From Dromiciops gliroides (Eukaryota; Chordata; Mammalia; Microbiotheria; Microbiotheriidae), in NCBI RefSeq assembly GCF_019393635.1, contig NC_057863.1, positions 3,212,334 through 3,276,333 of the forward strand: a stretch of DNA of 64,000 bases, in the 5' to 3' direction. The translations under genes were made by a program, and so were the position numbers. Below, piece by piece: positions 22,708-35,100 of this stretch. The notes under the pieces were generated by a model. That model saw nothing but the letters and a program-made list of their open reading frames with translations. It was not told the DNA's origin and did no database searches. Within the stretch, counting starts at the first letter, position 1. Every line of letters begins with the position of its first letter.

Positions 22708-24394
22708 AAGGCTGAATGTCTGAAAGACAGATCCTATCATTAGGCGGTGACCTGCTGCCTGTAGAAGACATGGTCACAGGTGACTTGCCAGACAGGCCCG
22801 GGCAGCACCTGGCTGGCAGCTCTGCCTACCCAGCCCTTGTCCCCTCAGGAGACTGAATGACAAAGTTCCAAGTCGTAACCTTTGGTACCAATTCCCTCCT
22901 GCCTTTGGCAGTGAGTTCTAGCTTCCAGGAAAGGACCCCTCCCTGGGTGATGGGGGGGGGGGGGCAGTGCTACCGGAGGCTCTGAGAACTTTCACACAAA
23001 GAGGAAGCAGGCTCAGGCTTTGAGTGCTCCACGTGGCTGTGAGCGCGAGGTGGCCCACCCCCCTCGGTTACGACCTCACTGGGTTAGGAAGGTGGTGAGC
23101 TCCTCCTTGCTCGTACCTTTCATGGGGGTGATGGCGGCCCCAGCCCCCCCCTTTGCTGAAGGCCACCCCAGGAGTGGGCTGTGGGGTTGAGGAAAGAGGC
23201 CAAATCTCCACCCGTCCAGCCATCTGCAGGAAGCACAAGGGGCCACGGAGAACTTGGAGGGGTGCTGACGTTCAAGGGGCAGTCAGTCAGCAAGCACTGA
23301 CCAAGCACCTACTTACCCTACAAAGGGTAAAGGCACAGCCCCTGCCCTCTAGGAGTTCACAGTGTAATGGGAGGTGGGGGGGGGGGCAACACGCTCACCA
23401 ACAAGTCAGGGCCGGAATAAAGGGAGATCATCAACAGAGGGAAAGCACTGGCACCACATGCTTTGCTGGCTCCCTAGGGATCACCTCAGAATCAAATGCC
23501 AAATCCTGGGCTGGGGGCTCAAAGCCCTTCCCAACCAAGCCTCCCCCCTCCCTGCCAGGCTGAAGCCTTTCCCCCTCACTTGAGCGCGTGCGCGCACACA
23601 CGGGCACACATACACACACACGTGAACTCTACGATTTGAGGACACTGGCCTCCCTGCTCTATCTCCCGACCCCAGGCAATTCCTCTGGCGGTGCCCCCTG
23701 CCTGGCATGCCCTCCTCATGACCATCTCTTGGCTTCCCTGGCTGCCTCCAAGTGCCAGCTGACGTCCCGACGTCTACCACAAGCCTTTCCCTTCCTCCTT
23801 AATTCTCACGCCTCCCCTCAGTGGGTTATCTTCCATCTCTCCTGCGGATGGCTTCTTTGTCTTTACACGCTGCTTTGACTGAGCTCCAGGGAGGCAGGGG
23901 CGCTGTGCCTTTACCTTTCTTGTCCCCCCAGCACTCAGCACACAGTAAGTGCTGACTACATGTTCACCACCTGCCAATGAGCCATGGGTCACTGCTCAGG
24001 CCTGCTCGTCTCCCTGATCTGGGGCCCTGTGGAGAACACACCAGGAAACACTTTGGGCGTCTCTGATTTGTGCCCAGGGTGGGCTGTCTTCCTGCTGGTC
24101 CTTCCTGTGGGGGGAAGTGAGCTGGCCCAGCAGCTGTTTGGTGTGAAGAAAAGAAGCCTGGGCCATCAGAGCCCCCTGCTGGCAGAACGGACGCCCCAGG
24201 ACCACTGCGCAGTGCCCAGCACGCCCAGGAGGGCAGCCTCGGCCCAGTGACTTTAACCAGCCGAGAAAGCAGTCCTGGTGAACAGAAAGCCCTTGGTTGC
24301 CTCTGGGGAGCCCAGGAGGTGGAACACAAAGGCGATCTGAACTGAAATTACCTGGGGGGAGGGGTACAAGTCTGAAGGCTCCTTGGGTTCTCCT
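22708..24394. other. Intergenic between LSG1 and TMEM44, no gene seen
   Basis: An L2/MIR-type relic lies at about 23280-23400 ('aagcactgaccaagcaccta') and a tail at 23890-23960. A short CA/CG-alternating run sits at 23586-23620. Otherwise unique. Confidence 0.5.
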
Positions 24395-24650
24395 GCAGTC
24401 ATTTCAGTCGTATCTGACTCTCAGGGGCCTCATGGGGGTTTTCTTGGCAGTTACTGGAGTGGTTTGTCATTTCCTTCTCCAGCTCATCTGGACAGATGAG
24501 ACTGAAGCAAGCAGGTGAAGTGACTTGCCCAGGGTCACACAGCTTGTAAGTGTCTGAGGTGAGATTTGAACTCAGGAACATGAGTCTTCATGGCTCCAGG
24601 CCAGGTGTTCTATCCGATGCATTACCCAGCTGCCCTCTTCAAGGGATGCC
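24395..24650 (-). mobile_element. Longer tRNA-derived SINE, minus strand
   Basis: Contains the reversed extra part ('tcatgggggttttcttggca', 'ggagtggtttgtcatttcct') followed by the reversed tRNA-like body. Confidence 0.7.
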
Positions 24651-24667
24651 TAATAAATGTCCCTCCA

Positions 24668-24829
24668 GGGGACAGCTAGGTGGCAAAGTGGATAGAGTAC
24701 CAGCCCTGGAGTCAGGAGTACCTGAGTTCAAATCCGGCTTCAGACACTTAATACTTCCTAGCTGTGTGCCCCTGGGCAAGTCACTTAACCCCAATTGCCT
24801 CACTAAAATAAATAAATGAATGAATGAAT
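24668..24829 (+). mobile_element. SINE (subfamily A)
   Basis: Full-length copy ending in a (AAATG)-type tail (aataaataaatgaatgaatg). Confidence 0.85.
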
Positions 24830-26013
24830 GGATGCTCCTCCACATTTCCTTGCTCAGGGCCCTCTGGCCATTCACATGGCTACCACCACAACTTGCCTGG
24901 ACTATCACAGGAGCCCCCCAATGGGCCTCCCTGCCCTGCCTCCAGTTCCCTCTCCGGGCTATACCTTCCACAGGGATGACAGCGATACTCCTTTTCCCAA
25001 AAAGCTTCGTTGGTTCTCTCTTGCTTCTAGAATGACACACAAACTCTCCTTTTGCCTTCCCAACCTGTCTCGGGCCTCCCTTGCCAGAAACAAGTCAACG
25101 GCATTTATTAAGCACCTACTATGTGCTGTGCCAAGGACTGGCCGAGCTGTTCGGGTTGCGGAAGGAACCAAGGCCGTCAGAGGGGAGCGGCTTGCCCCCA
25201 CCCCCACCCCTAGAGCCCGCAAGCGACAGAGGAATCCGTGGGATGAGCCCATTACTCAGATTCTACCAGCCGCTTGGGGTGGAGTGAGCGACCGTGGGCC
25301 TGCATCATAGTTGCTAGAGGCCTTTTTCCAGGCTTTGCCCAGAGTTTGGGAGATGCCGTCTGGAAGACTAACCTTGGAGACGTTTGCGAAGAGAAATGCC
25401 CCGAACTCGGCCTATCTCATCCCCTACCTTCTCCTCCCTTCCCCTCCCCTCCCCTCTCATCCTTTCCCTCTGCGGCCTCAAGGCTCCGGCGTTCCCCGGA
25501 TTCCCCCACTAGAGGGCGCCGCCGCCGCGCCCGCCCAGATCCCGAACAATAGGTGAAGCCGCAGGCAGCGATTGTTACAAAGTAACTCTTGCTCGGCTCG
25601 GAGGATTCGCGAGCCTGGCCGCTTGCCGGGCCGTCGGCCCGCCAGCCCAGCAGTCTGTCCGCCTGCCCGGCCGTCTGTCCGCCAGCCCTCCTGCCTGGCC
25701 CTCTGGCGGTCCGAGCTCAGAGAAGCCGGGAAGGAAGGGCTCGTGTCCTGCCTGCTCTGCTCTACAGGGAGCTGTCTGTGGGGCTGCCCGGGCAGAGCCA
25801 GCCGGCCAGCGCCCCGCACCCCCCGGAGTGTGCGGGGGGGGGGGGCGTGTGGCCGTGACCGTGGCCGAGCCCGCGCTCCCGGCGCACTGAGCCAGGCGTG
25901 CCAGCTGGAGCGGCCCGGGGCTGCGGCTGCCCCCGCTTCCTGAACCTTGCCCTCGGACCCCGGTCATGCGGAGGAGACTCTGGGCCGAGGAAACGCCCCT
26001 GGCCGCGGCCGGG

Positions 26014-26159
26014 ATGGCCCCCGACCCTCGCACACCGCCCCCGCCGCCAGCCCTGGGGGACTGGGACTACCTTGCCAACTGCTTCGCCCATGACCAAGTG
26101 TGCCTCTCCTTTGGCCTGTGGCTGCTGGCTTCCCTGCTCTGGATCGCCGCCCACGTCTT
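26014..26159 (+). CDS. TMEM44: TMEM44 exon 1, residues 1-49
   Basis: Encodes a Pro-rich N-terminus, DWDYLANCFAHDQVC and the first membrane span (LSFGLWLLASLLWIAAHV). The donor GTAAAT at 26160 is chosen because TT+G restores Leu with exon 2; eight bases later a 21-base poly-G run begins. Confidence 0.93.
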
Positions 26160-29100
26160 GTAAATTTTGGGGGGGGGGGGGGGGGGGGGCGGGGAGCGAG
26201 GGAAGGGGGGAGAGGCGCGTGGACGCCGTGGGAAGGAGGGGCGGCTCTCCCATGGGTGGGGGTTCGGGGGAAGGAGCAGAGGCTCTGTGGTCTTGGTGAA
26301 GTCAGAGGGCCTGGGTTCGAATCCTAACTCCACTTCTTATTGCCTATGCGACCGCGGAGTCAGACCCGGTCTCTAGCAGTTTTCTGTCCAGAAAAACGAG
26401 GTTCGGGGTGGGGTAATGGATGTTCTCCATCCTGCGTAGGATTGTGGTCCTAAGGCGCGGGGAAGTCAGCTCTCCCGGCAGGAAAGCGGATGCTGCAATG
26501 GGTGGGAACGGGAAGCTGGGCTCCTCCGGCACCAAACAGCCCTGACTGAGCTCACTAGAAGTCGGGAGATGGAGAAAGTGAAAAGGGGCAGAGGAGAGGG
26601 GAAACCCTAGGAGACCTCTAGGTAGTGTAGAAAGCTGGCTGGGTCTCGGGTCAAGGGCCCTGGGTTCGAATCCTAGGTTCCCTGCTTATTCCCTTGGTGA
26701 CTTTGGGCCGATCCCTGGGTCCTCCCTGGACCTCAGTTTCTTCCTCTGAGGTTGGATCAGATGACCTTTAAGTGCCCAAGTGGATGATCCTCTAACTCAG
26801 CCTTCGAGGGTGACACTTTCCTGGGGAAAATTTAACTGGAAAACCAAAGGGGAAGAAAAACAAGGGAGCAAAAGGGGATCCCCAGGTCTGTTGCACTCCA
26901 TCCCTTAGCAATAACCTTGATTGGGAGAGGGAATGAACCTTAAATTACAGCCCCCTCTTCCATCACTTTACAGAGCAGGAAACTGAGAGCCAGGGATAGC
27001 AAGGGACCTAGCCAAGGTCTCCCTGCTAGGGAGAAGTACAAGGACCTCCAGGACTCTTGGCCCCCTCCCCAGCCTGGCCCCCTTGACCTTGGGATTTAAA
27101 CAGAGGATTTGAGAAGCAGCCCAGACCCATGAGTTTAGGATCTGACCCAGACCCTGCTCTCTGGTCCAGCCTTGGGTGTGGGAGGCCCTTGAGGGTTGTC
27201 AGCGGCCCCAAAAATAGCACAGCCGGGGTCCCACTTGGTCTAGAAACAAAGGGCTGTAGGAGGAAGGGGCATGGTCAGCCAGGGCTGCCTGGGCCCAGGG
27301 GCTGCTGGGCCTGGGGGCTGCTGGGCCTGGGGGCTGCTGGGCCTGGTGGGGGGGGTGCTGCTGGGTCTGGGGGCTGCTGGGCCCGGTGGGGGGGGTGCTA
27401 CTGGGTCGGCCCTTCTGGCAGCTCTCGAGGAAGTCCATGTGCCTGCACACTCACCTCTGACCTCACACAGACTTTCTCCCGATTTGGGCACAGCTCTAAG
27501 AGTGGTTTCTAATGCCACAGGAGAGGTGAGCAGAACCATGGCAGGTGTCAGCACACAGTGGAGGGTAGTGGGAGGCCTGGGACCTTGGCCTGGCCTGGCT
27601 CCAAGGAGCTCCGCGAACTGGAGCAACTCCCTTCTGTGGGCCTCAGTTTCGTCATCTGTAACCCCAGAAGGATGGGCTGTCGGAAGGGAAGGGGGCCTGG
27701 ATTTGAAGTTGGGGGCCCAGAGCTCCTCACCACTTGTGCGACCCCTCTCTGGGCCTCCCAGGCCAGTCCAGCTCTGATCCTGTGACCTGTCTGTGGCAGC
27801 TCATTAAGTCTGGGCCAGCTCGCTGACCAGACCGGCCACAACTAGTCAAATTCAGGGTTGGCAGGGACTCCAGCCAGAACTGGGCAATACAGCTTCGCAG
27901 GCCTGGCCTCTTCCTTCTGCCCCTTCTGCCCCCTCCTTTAACCCCTCAGGTATCCAGGCTCCTAAATTCTCTATTGACCAGTCTAGCTTCCAAGGGCCTT
28001 CAGCTCACTGCAAGGGATCGATTCAGAAATGATCACATTCAAAATAAGATTAAAAAGAATTGTAGGGGGCGGCTAGGTGGTGCAGTGGATAGAGCATCGG
28101 CCCTGGAGTCAGGAGGACCTGAGTTTAAATCTGGCCTCGGACACTTAATACTAGCTGTGTGGCCCTGGTCAAGTCACTTAACCCCAATTGCCTCACTTAA
28201 AAAAAAAAAATCTTAAAAGAGAAAGCATCTCAAATTCATCAGTCAGTCAACACGTATCAAGTGTAGACTATGTGCCAGGGACATGTGAGCTGGGGTCATG
28301 AGGAAAGGCAGAATGGCCCCTGCCCCTGAGGAGCTCAAAGTCTTAGGGGGGAGGCAGCAGACACCAAGATACCACCTTCGAGATAAATTGGAGCTGATCC
28401 ACACAGGGCACGGCCCAGGACTGAGCGTTGTGATGGAGAAAGGCTCCCTGTGGAAGTCGGTTTCCATGGACTTGGAGGAAGTGGGGAGATGGGGGGGGAT
28501 TGTAATTGCCCAGACTCGGTGATGGGATTTCTTGTTAACACCTAGGATTAAGTGGTTCATTATTGATTATTAACTGATTAATTAATCAATTAAGTTCCCT
28601 GAGGATCGGGTTTGTGGTGCCTTATCTGCCCTGTCCATCACTTAACCGTAGGTGGGTATTTGCCTGGTGTCTCTAATAACAACAGAGCACATTAATCTGG
28701 CTCCTCCCTGTTCCAGGCACATTACAAAGGTCTCCTTTGACCCTGGCAACAAGCCGGGGAGGTAGGTGCTATGATTATCCCCGTTTTTCATTTGAGTGAA
28801 CAGTTGAGGCAAACAGGATGAAGTGACTTGCCCAGGGTCACCCAGCTAGGAAGTGTCGGAGGCCCGATTTGAACTGAGGCTTGCCTGACCCTGGGCCCAG
28901 GGCTCTGGGCACTAGGTCACTTTGTGGGCAGGGACTGTTTCTACCTTGCTTTGTATCCTCAACATTTAACACGGTGTCTGGCACATAGTAGGTGCTTAAA
29001 AGTGCTTGTTGCCTTAACTTGAACCCCTGAGTCTTCTAGAGGAGCTGTGTCGGGGGCCCATCCTTTTCACCAGAGTCAAAGCTTTAATTCAGCTAAAGGA

Positions 29101-32100
29101 ACAAGTGCCCAGGAGACGATTTTAAAAACGGGGGGGGGGGGGGCGGGGGTGTGGAGGGGAGGGTGGGGAGATGGGGCTGAAGCCCAGTCATCAGGGTCAG
29201 CAGCATCAGTGACTACAGGGCACGCTCAGTAGCCTGAACATAGAGATGGAGAGATGGAGGCCTCTTTGGGGGTCCCCAACGTCTAGCGCATGGCAGGCCC
29301 AGAGCAAAGCCAGGGCTCTCTGGCACTGCTCAGCTCCTTGGCCTGGGGAGAGAGTAGCAATGGGCAAAGGCTCTGGCTGTGCCCACACTTCTGGAGAGCA
29401 GATAAAGACTCTAGAACAGAGTCTAGAACAGGTCAAGGCGGGGTGGGGGGATCACTGATACAGTCCAATAAGCATTGATTAATCACCTACTATGTGCTGG
29501 GCACTGGAAGGGAAAGGAATAAGTTCCTACTATGGGGCATGATCACTGCCTTACAAATACCTCCCCTGCCAGGCAGGTGGTATTGTTATTATCTCCGTTT
29601 TACAGTTGAGGAAATGGAGGCAAGCTGAGGTGCCCAGAGTCACACAGGTTATGTGTCTGAGGCTAGATTTGAACTCTGGTCCAGGCCCTCTGCCCTATGG
29701 CACCACCTGGCTGCCTTGATCCAAAAGTGAAGCAGTTCTTGCCCTCAGGAGAGAGAGAGGGAGGGGGAGAGACAGGGACAGAGAGACAGAGACACAGGGA
29801 GAGAAGCAGAGACAGAGATGGGGGAGGATGGGAGATTTGTGGAGCTCTGTTTGCCACTGGGGGGGGGATGTCTCTTTCTCAGTCTGTAAGTGGGGAAGGC
29901 CCCTAATGGCTCAGAACTCCTCCAGACCGCTATAACCGAGCTCCCTCTGAGCCCATTCAGAGCCTCCCCCAGTCTGGAGCTGAAAGGCCACAGCACACCG
30001 GGAGCACTCGCCCATCTTGGCTATGTCTGCCCTTCTCCCTCCAGGTGTTTCTATTTGGGCTGCTGCAAGAAATCCAACCGGGACCGGTCTGTGCTGTGTG
30101 TGATTTACCGCTTCGTGGGCAGCCTGAGCGACGCCTTGGGGGCCCTGCTCTCCCGGCAGCTCCCCATCCAGGTAGGTGCCGCTCCCCATGGTCCCCGGCC
30201 AGGCTCTCCTGGACCCAGTGTGAGCACTGCAGTGGCCACCAGGGGTCAGACGTGGACTGTAATAGAAGCATCACTTCCTTGCCTGCCCGCCCGCCCAGTC
30301 CCTGATCCCTGCTCAGGGAGGCTCCCAAGTTGAGGCTGGGTAGGTGCCCAGGTGGGGAGTTGGGGTCACCCGGTGCCTTCCTGGGGCGATCCATGGAGTA
30401 GGAACTAGCGTTCTGGACTGACCCGAGCCTGCTCCGTGTAGGCTGTCCTCCCCTACGCACCTGCTGGGCAGGGTCGAGACCTTGGGGGACTGTAAGAGAA
30501 CCCCTGCGCCCGTGTGTGCCTGGTGGGACTTGAACCCAGGCTTCCGTCTGCTGTAGCAGACCTGTCTGGTCGTCCTGGAGAATACTTCCATGATGTTTGC
30601 AGCTTGCCACGTGCTTTAGGATGGTTCGGTGATGCCTGCGCTCTGGGGACAGATGCTTCCTGTGTTCTCCCCATGTTACAAGCTCGCTGGCCACACGTGG
30701 TCTCAGTGCTGCCGCTGGGGTTTGGTTTGAACACGGGCCAGCTGCCTCCATGAGCTGGGCTCTTCCCGCAGCACCAGCCTGGGCGGCCAGAGCACCAGTG
30801 CCAGCGTCAGGGACGCCTGTGTCCAAATCTGCTGCAGACACTAGCCCGGGGCCTTCGGGCAAATCACGGAACCATTGTCTGCCTCATCTTTAAAATGGGA
30901 ATGATAATGGCCCCTCCCTCCCAGCGCTCTTCTGGGTATCAAACGAGATCTAACTCCTTTGCAAGCGTTAAAGCCAGTGGCATCAGAGTAAGGAGAGAAG
31001 GGGGTGGCGGCAGTCAGGGCTGGAATCCGGCGACATGGGGAGAGTTGGGGCAGGAGCCGTGTCATCGGCACCACAGTCACTCCCAGCCCCCTCTCCAGGC
31101 TCATTCCCCTCCTGATCCCCGCCCCCAGCTCAGTCCGAGATGCTGCCCTGTTGAGTCAGATCAGCTGGGGGGGCCCTTCCTTTCCTTGTTCCCAGTATAA
31201 ACAGCTGAAAGGGAGGCCACTGTCGGGCTTTCAAGCCCCATGTGGTTGGCCCATCTTTCCAGACATTGGTGTCTTCACATGAGGGAGCTGCTCTCCATGT
31301 AGAGCTTTATTTCGTACTCACTTCACACCCTGCGTTCCGCCTAGACTGTACCCCTCGCCTCAGGAATGTCAGGCTCTACCAGCCAGGCTCTAGCCCCCAC
31401 CCTCAGGCCCTTCTCCACAGGCCTGTCGGTACTGGCGCAGTCCACTGGGAAATGCCTTTGATAGAGACCCGTGGGAGCGCCTGCTGTAAGACCCCTGAGG
31501 GCAGGGGCTGCGAAACCTTTGTCTCTGTCTCCCAAGGACCCAGCTCATGGGCTCAAGCAAATGTTATTCAGCAAAAATGTGTTGAATCTAATCCAGTTGA
31601 ATTACTGTCCCCACCCCTTCTCATTTTTCCGTCCGCTGCCCCTGGCCCCTCCCCTTCTCGGTTCCAGTCCTTGCTTGTCCCCCGGGGGCCTTTCCTGCTG
31701 TTCACAAACTAGTCCAAATCTCTTTCATCTTTAAACACATGTTTTGCCTGGAGCCAGCCGAGATCCTCCAGCTCACACTCTATTCCTCTCCCCGAAAGCT
31801 GCCTCCCGGAGAGGCTCTGCACATTCTCCTCCTCTGACCTCAGCCCTCCTCAAGCCTGTTGTCTCTCTGTGGCCAAAGCCTCATCTGCATCCTCTCCGAG
31901 ACCTTGGCCTCTGGTCATCCTGCTCCACAGTCTGTCGTCCCCCCCCCCCCCCGTGGCACACCTGCTGAGCACACGTGGCCGTCCTCATTAGGACCCGATC
32001 TAACATTCTTGAGCATAACTCGGCCACAGCCGGGCGGACGGGACACGGAGTCAAGGCTAGTCTTTGCTTGGGGTCCGATCGGCCTTGTTAAGTGCTAAGG

Positions 32101-35100
32101 GCTTCATCTGAGAGTCCCCTTGGCTGGTGTTTGAACTGATTGGTTTTCCTCCATTTTTATCATGTTTATATTATACTTTACATTATTTATATTCATGTTT
32201 CTAATGAAGAATGTCAAGATTTTATGAAAATACACACAATAATGTCTGTCTCTATCCAGCCATAGTGCTTCAGCAAACATTGCAAAGTGCTTTACCCCAT
32301 TAAATTTGAACTTCTGGTCCAGTGGTGTCAAACTGAAATGGAAGGGGACCCCGAGGCTCCAGACTGACTTAGAAAACCTGCTCTGGGAAGTTTGGGCTGA
32401 GTTTGACACCTCTGCTCTAGACAATCTTCTGAAGGCATTATCTCTATTTTACAGATGAGTAAACTGAGGGCTCCAGGGACTGGTTTTCCCAACTCCACAC
32501 AGCTAGGAGGTATCTCAGGTGGGATTCTAACCCAAGGCTGCCCGAGTTTAAAGCCAGGGCTCTGCCCACTATGCCACTCCATCTCTTGAATACACCACCC
32601 TCCCTGGGCCTTAGTTTCCCTATCTGTAAAGTAGAGGTGAGGATGGATGACTTCTGAGGTCCCTTCTAGCTCTTGGTCTCTGTTTCTACAAGCATATTGC
32701 CTGGGCATTGGCTTCATTAGATCTGGGGAGAGTCACCCCCAGCTTGGGTAGTGTAAAAAATATTAATAATTATATCTAATCTAACCTGGAAAAATTATAT
32801 AATTGGACTTATGAAAAATTATAGGTTCAGAAAAATTATAATTGGCCGTAAGTCCTGCCACGGTCTCCATTCAAATGTAGAAATATTTTTGATGACTAGG
32901 CCTGATTTGGGGGGCTAATCTGACTGGAGGACTAATCTGGGGACTTTTGACTGTTTGGCTATCTGACTGCTGTTAATTTAATGTGGGCCATTTATAAAGT
33001 TCCACCATACTGCTCCCAAATTGATAAGCAAAAGATTAAGAAGCCTCTTAACTAGATAATCAAAGCAGAGTTTATTTATGAGAGACTATTTAAAATTAAG
33101 AATACAGGGAAATAAAATGCACAACCTGCTTCTCTTTCCCACCTGGAACTTTTTTTAAAACAATAAGGGCCTTAGCAGCCTCTCTCCTCAGGGCGCTCAG
33201 GTCCTTTATTCTAACTCTGAGCCCCTTTCACTTTGTAAATCCCCCTGCTTCTAACTTTCCTCTCCTTACTGCCACCGATGAACCCCTGTGTTTCTCTCTC
33301 ACCAACCTTCTATCTGTCTGTCTGTCTGCTCCATCAGTCTGCCCTTCGGCCTCTCTTTTCTCTGCTCCTAGTCCTTTATCCTTCTGTGCCCTTGTAGCCC
33401 CGTCTCTAGTCTGCCACCCCCAGTCCTCCTGTCTCTCTATCTCCAACCTTTCTAATCTCGTCAGCAGCCCTCAGTCTCCCTATCTTGTCCGTCTCAGGTC
33501 TATATATACCTATTCTCTCCACTCAAATCTCCGGGCTTCCTGCGCCCCCACAGACCAAGCTAATCTGCCAGCCAGGGCTGCGGCTGGTGGGCTTGGGGGG
33601 TGCACTTGAACCTCATGAGCCTCAGCACAGGCTACGCCAGAGCCCAGCCTGGACAAGCCCAGGATCTCTCAGCTCCGCTCAGGTTGGAGGGAACTGGGGG
33701 CTTTCCCCCCCCCCCCAGCTGCCTGATCTGGCGTCTTGTACAGCCCACGGGGCTTTTTGGCTCAGCTGAAGCGAGGGGGAGGGGCACCAGCCCCTCCCAC
33801 ACAGAAGAGACCCTGAGGGCCTAAGGCTTTCTAATCTCAGCCCAAAGGTAGGGTCCCCAAATCAAAATAAATTTCCACAGTAGGGGGTAGAGATCTTTCT
33901 GGCTACAGCAAGTCCTGAGTCCAGTTCCAGAGGCAGGACCACAGATCCTCCACGTATGAAAGGAGAAACACAAAAGTGGAACGAGCTTAAGATGCAGGTG
34001 TTGGAACAAACCTTTGCCACAGTCGCGCGCGCGTGCGTGTGTGTGTGTGTGTGTGTATGTGTGTGTGTGTATTATGTGTGTATGTATATGAATTGTGTGT
34101 GGGGGGGTGTTGTGTATGTGCTGAGTGTGTGTGTTGGGGGGGGTTGGCATCCCCCAAAGCCTGGTTGCTCTGTCCTGGAATCGCATAAGGGGAAGGGCCC
34201 TGGTCTATTCATTGATAGTACGGACAGGTAGGAGAGACCCTCTCCTGTCTCCACCCACCCACCCTTATTAGCATCCAGACATCTGGACCTGAGAGGTCAT
34301 TATGTCCAACAGCTCTAGAGGGTTCTGAGGAAAGGTCTGTAACCCTTGGAAAGACCCATTTGTGCGCCAGGAACACTGAGAAACCTCTTTCCCCTGCAGG
34401 TTTTCACTGGCGTCTACCTGGCAGCCATTGAGGTGGTCAGCCTCATGCTGCTTCTCTTCCCCATCTGTGGCTCCAAGATCAAGCCCAAGCTAGGTGAGTG
34501 CGTGGTGGGCTGTCTCTTCTGCAGGTGGAAGGTGGTGCCCTGTCTGTTCCTGGGCGGGGGCCAAGGGTGAGCATCTGGGGCAAAGACAGCCTCCTGGAGG
34601 TGGCCATGGCTGTGGGCTCCAAGGCCAGGAAGTGTTAGGGCTCTGAGGGTTGGAGGAACAGCTGAGGTTTCATGGAGGATGATTTGTCAGGTGACTCATG
34701 AGGCAGAGAAGACAAGCCATGGCCCCCTGGGGTGGGGAGGCTGTGGTCCCTGGTACTTTAAAGACCCCACAGCCCACAGAAAGGACAGCTCCCAGTGGGA
34801 CTAAGTGGGGCTCACTTCACACCAGGGCGTGTTCCATCATAATCGCATCGCACAACTTGTTCAGCCATTCCCCAATGGATGGGCATCCCCCCAATTTCTA
34901 ATTCTTAGCCACCACAAAAAGAGCTGCTATACATATTTTGGTACAAATAGGTCATTTTCCTTTTCCTTTGATCTCTTTGGGATACAGACCTAGCAGTGGC
35001 ATTGCTGAGGCAAAGGGTACGAGCAGCTTTGCTCTCCAGAAAGGTTGGATCAGTTCACAGGGGAGGTGATTCATGAAGGAAGAGGCAGGGGGTGGCTCAC

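Larger units (their letters stand above)
25440..26250 (+). promoter_or_regulatory. TMEM44 CpG-island promoter
   Basis: Dense CpG around the first exon. Upstream lie the inverted SOX-like pair AACAAT (25544-25549) and ATTGTT (25570-25575), and repeated CCGTC/GCCAGCCC blocks (25620-25690). No TATA box is seen. Transcription start unknown. Confidence 0.65.
26160..30044 (+). other. TMEM44 intron 1
   Basis: Begins with the poly-G run, then holds a GC minisatellite (27286-27408), a SINE (28066-28211), L2/MIR-type relics (about 28240-28480, 28690-28920, 29462-29715) and a purine tract (29748-29818). No further exon is needed. Confidence 0.7.
30172..34399 (+). other. TMEM44 intron 2
   Basis: Holds a tiny hAT-like element (32320-32414), a solo LTR (32752-33879), a GT-rich run (34026-34078) and old relics. 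The long minus-strand open frame over 29957-30862 overlaps exon 2 and shows no known motif. Confidence 0.6.

Noticed and set aside
29957-30862. 301-codon minus-strand frame
   Set aside because: It lies opposite TMEM44 exon 2, has no known domain and ends in repeat-like sequence; GC-rich DNA often leaves such frames open.
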